From JBAVQS01 sp049694275 (GTDB lineage: Bacteria > Chloroflexota > Anaerolineae > UBA4142 > SHND01): a DNA stretch of 5,564 bases. The notes beneath the pieces were generated by a model. The model worked only from the letters and a program-made list of their open reading frames with translations. It made no database searches and was not told the DNA's origin. Location: NCBI GenBank assembly GCA_049694275.1, contig JBAVQS010000324.1, positions 1-5,564 of the forward strand. The letters are read 5' to 3'. Positions 1 to 4,497 of this stretch are shown here, in pieces. Within the stretch, counting starts at the first letter, position 1. Each line of letters opens with the position of its first letter. The translations under genes and the position numbers were made by a program.

Positions 1-389
1 GCAAAGCTGATATGACCCACGAGCCCATCGCCGAAAAAGGTATTGGGACGCATGCGGGTACGATCGATGAGCTGGTCCGGGATGACGATGTCGAGCGGCG
101 CGTAATCCTCACGCAGTGAGCCGACCGCCGTAACGGAAATGACACGCTCGACCCCCAACTCTTTCAGGGCATAGATATTGGCCCGATAGGGGACATGGGT
201 AGGGAGCAGGCGATGGCCGCGCCCGTGGCGCGGGAGAAACGCAATGCGCTGGCCTTGCAATGTTCCGAGAATAATCGCGTCGCTCGGCTCGCCAAAGGGC
301 GTGGTGATCGAGAGCTCCTGCACATCCGTAAGCCCTTCAATCTGATAAACGCCGCTGCCGCCGATGACTGCGAATTTGACCTGTGTCAT
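1..389 (-). CDS. mtnP: S-methyl-5'-thioadenosine phosphorylase, N-terminal part (3' end beyond left edge)
   Basis: This enzyme splits S-methyl-5'-thioadenosine with phosphate into adenine and methylthioribose-1-phosphate, a cytoplasmic step of methionine salvage. The ATG at 389-387 opens a frame of 129 codons that is still open at position 1. Against a family length of about 270-290 residues this is a little under half the protein. Visible motifs are the phosphate-binding loop IGGSGVY (residues 9-15), FLPRHGRGH (51-59), PYRANIYALKELGV (67-80), SVTAVGSL (85-92) and PDQLIDRT (104-111), in the order expected for the PNP/MTAP phosphorylase family. The start is supported by AGGA about 8 nt upstream and by a promoter at 436-463. 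The gene is separated from ssrA by a terminator, so it is probably its own transcription unit. Distinguishing MTAP from inosine or guanosine phosphorylases needs the missing C-terminal half, but the RANIYALK and PDQLIDRT segments favour MTAP. Confidence 0.93.
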   Translation of the reverse strand, partial: MTQVKFAVIGGSGVYQIEGLTDVQELSITTPFGEPSDAIILGTLQGQRIAFLPRHGRGHRLLPTHVPYRANIYALKELGVERVISVTAVGSLREDYAPLDIVIPDQLIDRTRMRPNTFFGDGLVGHISF

Positions 390-435
390 GATTGATTCCT
401 GTAACCGAAATTTTGTGAGATTGGACCGCCGTGTA

Positions 436-463
436 ATTATAGCGAGAACAAGATGATTGGCAA
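436..463 (-). promoter_or_regulatory. sigma70-type promoter of mtnP
   Basis: On the minus strand, TTGCCA (463-458, 5 of 6 to the -35 consensus) is followed after 16 nt by a perfect -10, TATAAT (441-436). Transcription would start near 429, giving a leader of about 40 nt before the mtnP ATG. The promoter lies between the ssrA terminator and mtnP, which fits independent expression of mtnP. It is predicted from sequence only. Confidence 0.7.
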
Positions 464-492
464 CGCCCGGCAAGTTACACAAGTCTGAGGCC

Positions 493-532
493 AATAGAAA
501 CGCCTGCCAAATACCTGGCAGGCGTTTCTATT
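493..532 (-). terminator. rho-independent terminator of ssrA
   Basis: This is a perfect 17-bp inverted repeat (493-509 with 516-532) around a 6-nt loop. The stem has a GC-rich core, CGCCTGCCA/TGGCAGGCG, and an A/T-rich base. Read on the minus strand the 3' arm ends GGCGTTTCTATT, so the U-rich tract is built into the stem. It begins only about 4 nt after the mature tmRNA 3' end, the usual place for an ssrA terminator. The symmetry means it could also act on plus-strand transcripts. Confidence 0.85.
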
Positions 533-535
533 TGA

Positions 536-922
536 GGTGGAGATGGCCGGAATCGCACCGGCGTCCGAAAAGTTCGACCACGAATGACTACAAGCTTATT
601 TCGCCTTTTGATCTCGCAGACGCTTACTCGACGAACGGAGTTGCGTGTGCCAGCCGTGTGGTGTGTCGACAACCGTTACCGGCGTGGCGGTTGCCCAACC
701 CCGACTTGATTACGCCCTACGTCTGTGTTTCGGGGGAGCACGGGCGCGGACGCCGTGAGTTTAGTCACGGACCTGCGTTCCTACGCTAACAGCTTACGCC
801 GCGAGCGGAAGAGCAGCCAGGTTGGTGCGAGTGTTCGCACTTGCGTTTGCCTGTTTTAACGCGGGCAGGGTCCGCGGCTTGCCACCAGTAGTCAGCCCTC
901 CCCGTCGAACCTGTTCATCCCC
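536..922 (-). ncRNA. ssrA: transfer-messenger RNA (tmRNA), one-piece
   Basis: tmRNA enters stalled ribosomes with SmpB, accepts the nascent chain on its alanyl-charged tRNA-like end and encodes a degradation tag. The 5' end GGGGATG (922-916) pairs with the 3' strand CATCTCC (545-539) as a 7-bp acceptor stem containing G3:U70, the alanine identity pair. Position 538 is the discriminator A. The D-loop segment AGGTTCGACGGG follows the 5' end, and a T-arm of 5+7+5 nt lies at 562-546 (GCCGG, loop TGCGATT, CCGGC). Helix P2 is visible as TGACTAC (894-888) pairing with GTAGTCA (591-585). A probable pseudoknot 1 (stems 876-872/864-860 and 869-866/853-850) precedes the tag frame, which ends in LAA. The length of 387 nt is normal for a one-piece tmRNA. 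After the discriminator the DNA reads CCT, so CCA is not fully encoded. Long open frames crossing this region on either strand are accidental. Confidence 0.97.
794..850 (-). other. proteolysis tag reading frame within tmRNA
   Basis: From GCA at 850-848 the minus strand reads ANASANTRTNLAALPLAA and then TAA (796-794). This is an 18-codon frame starting with the typical Ala-Asn and ending in the canonical Leu-Ala-Ala, which ClpXP-type and tail-specific proteases recognise in other bacteria. The stop lies inside the tmRNA, upstream of the later pseudoknots. The exact resume codon is uncertain. GCA at 844 or GCG at 838 are in the same frame and would give 16- or 14-residue tags starting ASAN or ANTR. 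The C-terminal part, NLAALPLAA, is the same in every case. Confidence 0.8.
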
Positions 923-931
923 AAGGAGTGC

Positions 932-956
932 AAGGACGCGCCACTGGTGCGTCCTT
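932..956 (-). other. hairpin in the presumed tmRNA 5' leader
   Basis: An 8-bp perfect stem, AAGGACGC (956-949) with GCGTCCTT (939-932), encloses a 9-nt loop. It lies between the predicted ssrA transcription start (about 959) and the mature tmRNA 5' end (922). It would sit at the very 5' end of the precursor, about 9 nt before the RNase P cleavage point. No U tract follows, so it is not a standard terminator. A role in protecting the precursor or in its processing is inference. Confidence 0.55.
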
Positions 957-966
957 ACTACAGGTA

Positions 967-975
967 ATTATACCA
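967..975 (-). promoter_or_regulatory. extended -10 promoter of ssrA
   Basis: The minus strand reads TGGTATAAT, a consensus -10 (972-967) with the TGn extension (975-973). No good -35 is seen at 16-18 nt; TTCAAG at 994-989 is the nearest and is weak, which is common for extended -10 promoters. Transcription would begin near 959, about 37 nt before the mature tmRNA 5' end. The promoter lies in the gap after the DUF2442 stop codon, so ssrA can be expressed apart from the upstream operon. Read-through from that operon is also possible because no terminator is visible between them. Confidence 0.65.
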
Positions 976-1003
976 CGAAATCTTACCGCTTGAATCGGGC
1001 GCC

Positions 1004-1270
1004 TTAGACCAGCGATTGCATTCCTAACAAATGCTCGATTTCGATTCCATCATCAAGCTGATCCCAATAAACCGCAAATCCGCCTGGCTCGATAGACCAG
1101 TGTGCTCGCTGTTCGGGTGTAGCCTTTGTCAACCACTCTAGCCATTTGATTTTGTCCAACGGTACGCTGACTTGACGTCCATCACTCAAGGAAACGTGCA
1201 GCACATTATCGTCAAAGCGGACACCGGTTGCACTCACCTCTTTTGTTCGGCTAGTACTTAAAGTACTCAT
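1004..1270 (-). CDS. DUF2442 family protein, possible antitoxin-like partner
   Basis: This small 88-residue protein matches the DUF2442 pattern as I know it. It has a short beta-rich start, DGRQVSVPL (residues 30-38), a helical segment with ATPEQRAHW (50-58), then YWDQLDDGIEIEHLL (68-82), close to the family's usual W-x-x-L-D-x-D-I-x-x-x-x-L-L ending. The biochemical function of this family is not established. It is often encoded beside DUF4160 proteins, as here, and the pair is discussed as a toxin-antitoxin-like module. The ATG at 1270-1268 overlaps the end of the DUF4160 gene by 20 nt and has its own strong GGAGG (1281-1277) inside that gene. The two are therefore probably co-translated. 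GC content is lower than in smpB and the proteases. No signal peptide or membrane segment is present, so it should be cytoplasmic. Confidence 0.85.
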   Translation of the reverse strand: MSTLSTSRTKEVSATGVRFDDNVLHVSLSDGRQVSVPLDKIKWLEWLTKATPEQRAHWSIEPGGFAVYWDQLDDGIEIEHLLGMQSLV

Positions 1271-1484
1271 TCCATGCCTCCAAGAATCTTGCCTGGTTCT
1301 CGCGTGTCAATTTCAAAATGCGGTTCAACTCGGTCCGGTTATAACCGCGATACGATTGCAACTCGACTGACCGCAGCCAAACTTTGGCGACTTTATCATC
1401 ACGCAGGACATGGACATGTGGCGGCTCATTTATATCGGTAGAGTAGAACCGGAATTTATAACCCTCGATGAAAATTGTCGGCAT
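1251..1484 (-). CDS. DUF4160 family protein, possible toxin-like partner
   Basis: This 77-residue protein is typical in length and pattern for DUF4160. It starts MPTIFIEGYKFRFYSTD, followed by the family hallmark EPPHVHV (residues 20-26, with H23 and H25), a strand with KVWL, and a C-terminal helix of about residues 49-75 (YNRTELNRILKLTRENQ onward). The role of the family is unknown. The conserved His-x-His segment suggests metal binding or catalysis, but that is inference. The gene starts 6 nt after the smpB stop without a good Shine-Dalgarno sequence, so translation is probably coupled to smpB. It overlaps the DUF2442 gene by 20 nt. The compact two-gene layout resembles a toxin-antitoxin pair, though which partner would be the toxin is not clear from sequence. 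GC content (about 48% by hand count over both genes) is clearly below that of smpB. Confidence 0.87.
   Translation of the reverse strand: MPTIFIEGYKFRFYSTDINEPPHVHVLRDDKVAKVWLRSVELQSYRGYNRTELNRILKLTRENQARFLEAWNEYFKY
1277..1281 (-). promoter_or_regulatory. ribosome binding site of the DUF2442 gene
   Basis: GGAGG ends 6 nt before the ATG at 1270 and lies inside the DUF4160 coding sequence. It decides the start in favour of the overlapping position and lets the second gene be translated well in its own right. Confidence 0.75.
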
Positions 1485-1490
1485 TATCGA

Positions 1491-1958
1491 TCACTCGCGC
1501 TCTTTGAGGGCGCGCTGGATCTCGCGGTCGCTGTCGCGCTTGGCAATCGCTTCGCGCTTGTCGTACTGGCGCTTGCCCCGGACGAGGGCCAGCTCGATTT
1601 TGGCGCGATTCTTTTTCAGATACATGCGGAGCGGGATGATCGTCAAGCCCTTTTCCTGGACGCGGCCCATGAGCCGATTGATTTCGCCACGATGGAGGAG
1701 GAGCTTGCGCATGCGATCGGGGTCCCCGTTCTGGCGGTTGGCCGGCTCGTACGGCGAAATGTGGACGTTAAACAGCCACATTTCGCCGCTTTTGACCTGG
1801 GCGTAGGAATCCTTGAGGTTGACGCCGCCGGCCCGGACCGATTTGACCTCGGGGCCAGTCAGCACGATGCCCACCTCATGGGTCTCTTCGATGGAATAAT
1901 CGTGATAGGCCTTGCGATTGGTCGCAACGATTTTAAAGTCTTCGCCCATACCACTCAC
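1491..1958 (-). CDS. smpB: SsrA-binding protein SmpB
   Basis: SmpB binds the tRNA-like domain of tmRNA and brings it to the A site of stalled ribosomes. Its C-terminal tail takes the place of mRNA in the entry channel. The 155-residue length is normal for the family. Diagnostic segments are ATNRKAYHDYSIEE (residues 12-25), GIVLTGPEVKSVRAG (30-44), LKDSYAQV (48-55), HISPYE (66-71), RKLLLHRGEI (84-93), GLTIIPL (104-110) and GKRQYDKRE (128-136), then a basic tail ending LKERE. The GTG start at 1958 overlaps the stop of the upstream protease gene in a GTGA, which suggests translational coupling. An ATG three codons downstream (1949) is an equally reasonable start, and neither has a strong Shine-Dalgarno. 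Its RNA partner ssrA lies about 570 nt beyond the smpB stop, past the DUF4160/DUF2442 pair. Confidence 0.97.
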   Translation of the reverse strand: MSGMGEDFKIVATNRKAYHDYSIEETHEVGIVLTGPEVKSVRAGGVNLKDSYAQVKSGEMWLFNVHISPYEPANRQNGDPDRMRKLLLHRGEINRLMGRVQEKGLTIIPLRMYLKKNRAKIELALVRGKRQYDKREAIAKRDSDREIQRALKERE

Positions 1959-3160
1959 TGGCTTAGAAATTGGATTGCGCGATCGAGCTGCGGGTCCTGC
2001 TGTTGGGTTACCTGCGCGTCGGTGGGGTCGGCAACCTCAATATCAGGCTTGACACCCACGCCGTTGATCTCGTGCTCCTGCGGGCTAAAAAAGTGGGCGA
2101 TGGTCACGCGCAGTTGCGATTGATCGCTGAGCGTGTGCGGAGACTGGACCGAGCCCTTGCCATAAGTGTTCGTGCCAATGATCGTCGCTCGTTGATAGTC
2201 CTTGAGCGAGCCACTGACAATCTCGGATGCGCTGGCCGAGCCTTCGTTGACCAGGAGGACCAGCTTGATGCCGGGGTCTGTTGCCAGGCCGTGATTATCG
2301 GTCCGGTATTCCTGCCGGGTGCCCTGCTTGTCCTTTTCGATCAGGACCAAAGAGTTCTCCTTGAGAAACTCGCTGTCGATCTTGACGGCGGCATCCAGGA
2401 ACCCACCCGGATTGTTGCGCAGATCCAGAATGATGGCCTTGGGATTGTTGGCCAGCAGCTTTTGCAGTTGGTCGTGCAGCTCCTGGGGCGCGGTGGCGCT
2501 AAACTCGCTCAACTTGAGATAGGCAATGTTGTTGTTGATCATGCGCGCGTCGACGAATTGAATGGGAATGGTATCGCGCACGATATCGACCGTGAAAATG
2601 GGTTGGTTTGCGCGCTGGACCTGCAGATGCACCGTCGTGCCTTTAGGGCCGCGAATGAGTTGGACGGCCTGGTTGACATCCATATTCTGAATGACGGTAT
2701 CCCCGACTTTGAGGATAATGTCGTTGGCCTTGAGGCCGGCCTTTTCGGCCGGCGAGCCGCGAATGGGTGTGACGATGGTGAGCCGGCCCTGGCGCATCTC
2801 GACGTTCGCGCCGATACCCTCGAATGAGCCATTGAGGTCCTGGTTGATAATCTGGGCATGGGGCGGGTCGACAAAGGCGGTGTGCGGATCGCCCAACGAA
2901 TCCACCATGCCCGAGATGGCGCCATACGTCATGGTGGTCGGATCGAGCGGCTGTTTGTAGAAATCGCTCTGGACGATGTTCCACGCCTGCCAGAATACGT
3001 CCATTGAGCCATTGAAATCACTCGGCGCGCCATCCTGTATCCCGCCTGGCTGGGCATGAAAGACCAGGCGACTGGCCGCAACGCCAGATGTGAACATGAC
3101 GACGACAAACGCCGCCGCAAAGAGAAACATCGCAACTAGCTTGAGCACAGAACGCAGCAT
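1955..3160 (-). CDS. S41 family C-terminal processing protease, second copy in operon
   Basis: This membrane-anchored or exported serine protease of the carboxyl-terminal processing (Tsp/CtpA/CtpB) type cleaves or degrades proteins from non-polar C-termini outside the cytoplasm. The 401-residue chain has a basic N-terminus and a hydrophobic segment at about residues 8-29, either a signal peptide or an anchor. A helical region around DSLGDPHTAF (87-96) follows, then a PDZ domain at about 111-195 beginning GSFEGIGANV, and a protease core. The catalytic dyad Ser310 (in GSASASEI) and Lys335 (in YGKGSVQ), with Gln339, is complete. Spacing is 25 and 29 residues, as in E. coli Tsp. LDLRNNPGG (245-253) is the usual S41 strand. 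There is no extra C-terminal domain, so it is a short CtpA/CtpB-like form. The ATG at 3160 follows an excellent ribosome binding site. Its TGA overlaps the smpB start. It is clearly paralogous to the upstream protease, and the tails DPQLDRAIQFL and DPQLDRAIAYL match. Confidence 0.93.
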   Translation of the reverse strand: MLRSVLKLVAMFLFAAAFVVVMFTSGVAASRLVFHAQPGGIQDGAPSDFNGSMDVFWQAWNIVQSDFYKQPLDPTTMTYGAISGMVDSLGDPHTAFVDPPHAQIINQDLNGSFEGIGANVEMRQGRLTIVTPIRGSPAEKAGLKANDIILKVGDTVIQNMDVNQAVQLIRGPKGTTVHLQVQRANQPIFTVDIVRDTIPIQFVDARMINNNIAYLKLSEFSATAPQELHDQLQKLLANNPKAIILDLRNNPGGFLDAAVKIDSEFLKENSLVLIEKDKQGTRQEYRTDNHGLATDPGIKLVLLVNEGSASASEIVSGSLKDYQRATIIGTNTYGKGSVQSPHTLSDQSQLRVTIAHFFSPQEHEINGVGVKPDIEVADPTDAQVTQQQDPQLDRAIQFLSQ

Positions 3161-3164
3161 AAAT

Positions 3165-3173
3165 CCCTCCCCC
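3165..3173 (-). promoter_or_regulatory. ribosome binding site of the second S41 protease gene
   Basis: The 15-nt gap between the two protease genes is almost filled by GGGGGAGGG, ending 4 nt before the ATG at 3160. This purine block fixes the start and implies strong translation of the second copy. Confidence 0.75.
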
Positions 3174-3175
3174 TC

Positions 3176-4369
3176 TTATTTACCCGTCTTGAGATAAGCG
3201 ATGGCGCGGTCCAGTTGCGGATCGGCCCCCTTGGCGACATCGTCCGACGTGAGCGGCATGGCAATGTCCGGTTTTAATCCGGCGCCTTCGATCTGGTTGT
3301 GCTTGGGGGTATACCACGTTGCGATGGTGAGGTGCAGCAGCGATTTGTCGGTCAGCTCTTTGAGCTCTTGCACGGAGCCTTTGCCGAATGTCTTTTCGCC
3401 CATCAAAACCCCGCGGCCGTTATCCTGGAGCGCGCCGGCCAGAATCTCGGCGTCGCTGGCGGTGCCGCCGTTTACCAGAATGACCAGCGGCAAATCTCCC
3501 GCCAGTTGGCTGCCGGTCGAGCCATAGGGTTTTTCGCTACCGTCCCGATAACGCTCGTAAACAACCGTGGTGTTGGGCTTGACGAATTGACCGACGACGG
3601 AAAGGACGGGGTCAGGAAACAGGCCGCCCGGATTGTTGCGCAGGTCGAGCACCACACCGGTCGGCTTGTTCTGGTTCAGCGCTTTTAACGCCGCCTCGAA
3701 CTCGCGCGCCGTGTCGCCGCTTTCGAGCGAAATGCGGATATAGGCCAGGGTTGTATCCGACAGCATGTGATATTCGACGGTTGGAATATCGATTTTTTCG
3801 CGCTGGAGTGTTACCTGGATCAGGGCGTCCTGGCCGACCCGGTGGAGCGTGAGCTTGACAGACGAGCCAATGTCGCCGCGGAGCTTGACTTCGGCGTCAT
3901 CCGTCGTCATGTTGGACGTAACGTCCTTGTCGTCGATCCGGATCAGCGCATCATCCGCCTGAATCCCGGCTTTGGCGGCCGGCCCCGTGGGGAAGGGGAG
4001 GAGCACGAGCAGGCCATTGTGGCTCTCGACGCGTGCGCCGATCCCGCCGTAGGACCCTGCCAGATTATGCTGTTCGAGCTGCGCCGGCTGCGGCTCGACC
4101 AAAATCGTGTGGGGATCGCCGAGCGAGGCCAGCATCCCTTTAATCATGCCATGCACCAGGGTCTGGGTCGATGGGATATCGCCGTAATACTCTTTTTTAA
4201 TAATGCCCCATGATTCCCACATCAGCGAGAATTTGTCGGGCACGGTCGTCCCGGTCGTCGGGGTCAGCATCGTCTGTTGATAGTTATAGCCAAACCCCAC
4301 CAGGAACATCATGACGCCGACGAGCACGGTCAACAGGATGCCGATGAGGATCTTTATATAGCCTTTCAT
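3176..4369 (-). CDS. S41 family C-terminal processing protease, first copy in operon
   Basis: This is a paralogue of the next gene and probably acts at the outer face of the membrane. I start it at ATG 4369 (397 residues) because GGAAAGG lies 5 nt upstream. The frame is also open to a TTG at 4408, but that has no ribosome binding site and would put 13 polar residues before the hydrophobic segment. The N-terminus MKGYIKIL runs into a membrane segment at about residues 5-27. A PDZ domain lies at about 105-190 (GSYGGIGARV onward), followed by the protease core with LDLRNNPGG (242-250). Catalytic Ser305 lies in GGTASDAEI, with Lys330 and Gln334 in FGKGSVQ, so the dyad is complete. The residues flanking the serine (T-A-S-D-A-E) differ from the common S-A-S-A-S-E. 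As first gene of the operon it lies behind the promoter at 4428-4456. The two copies share domain order and tail sequence, which suggests an old tandem duplication. Confidence 0.92.
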   Translation of the reverse strand: MKGYIKILIGILLTVLVGVMMFLVGFGYNYQQTMLTPTTGTTVPDKFSLMWESWGIIKKEYYGDIPSTQTLVHGMIKGMLASLGDPHTILVEPQPAQLEQHNLAGSYGGIGARVESHNGLLVLLPFPTGPAAKAGIQADDALIRIDDKDVTSNMTTDDAEVKLRGDIGSSVKLTLHRVGQDALIQVTLQREKIDIPTVEYHMLSDTTLAYIRISLESGDTAREFEAALKALNQNKPTGVVLDLRNNPGGLFPDPVLSVVGQFVKPNTTVVYERYRDGSEKPYGSTGSQLAGDLPLVILVNGGTASDAEILAGALQDNGRGVLMGEKTFGKGSVQELKELTDKSLLHLTIATWYTPKHNQIEGAGLKPDIAMPLTSDDVAKGADPQLDRAIAYLKTGK

Positions 4370-4374
4370 GTACG

Positions 4375-4381
4375 CCTTTCC
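4375..4381 (-). promoter_or_regulatory. ribosome binding site deciding the first S41 protease start
   Basis: GGAAAGG lies 5 nt before ATG 4369. It is the reason for preferring this start over the in-frame TTG at 4408. Confidence 0.7.
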
Positions 4382-4427
4382 ACCACTCGCGCGAGCGAAT
4401 GTGAGCAATTTACAGAACTGGGGAATG

Positions 4428-4456
4428 ATTGTAGCACGAGACTAGCCGCCCGGCAA
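4428..4456 (-). promoter_or_regulatory. promoter of the protease-smpB operon
   Basis: The minus strand carries TTGCCG (4456-4451), a 17-nt spacer and TACAAT (4433-4428), with a TGn extension directly before the -10. Transcription would start near 4421, giving a leader of about 50 nt before ATG 4369. No operator or riboswitch is apparent in this 128-nt intergenic stretch, and no convincing terminator for the recombinase gene is seen there either. Confidence 0.65.
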
Positions 4457-4497
4457 ACATAAGTCAAGCACAGACCCATTGCCAAGAGACATTTGCC

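Noticed and set aside
536..562. ssrA 3' end considered as an attachment site used by the nearby recombinase
   Set aside because: I found no second copy of this sequence in the window and no other mobile genes; only the proximity of an integrase-like gene suggests it.
932..956. Hairpin considered as a terminator of the protease-smpB operon
   Set aside because: No U tract follows on the minus strand, and it lies downstream of the ssrA promoter, where it would block tmRNA synthesis.
457..1007. Open frames on both strands across the ssrA region
   Set aside because: The region is accounted for by the tmRNA, with acceptor stem, T-arm, P2 helix and tag frame all placed, and by its terminator and promoter.
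1410..2827. Long plus-strand open frames opposite smpB and the second S41 protease gene
   Set aside because: They lie antisense to genes with clear family motifs, share no recognisable domain and are typical mirror frames in GC-rich DNA.
4370..4408. Upstream TTG start for the first S41 protease
   Set aside because: It has no ribosome binding site, while ATG 4369 has GGAAAGG at good spacing and starts directly at a lysine-containing N-terminus before the membrane segment.
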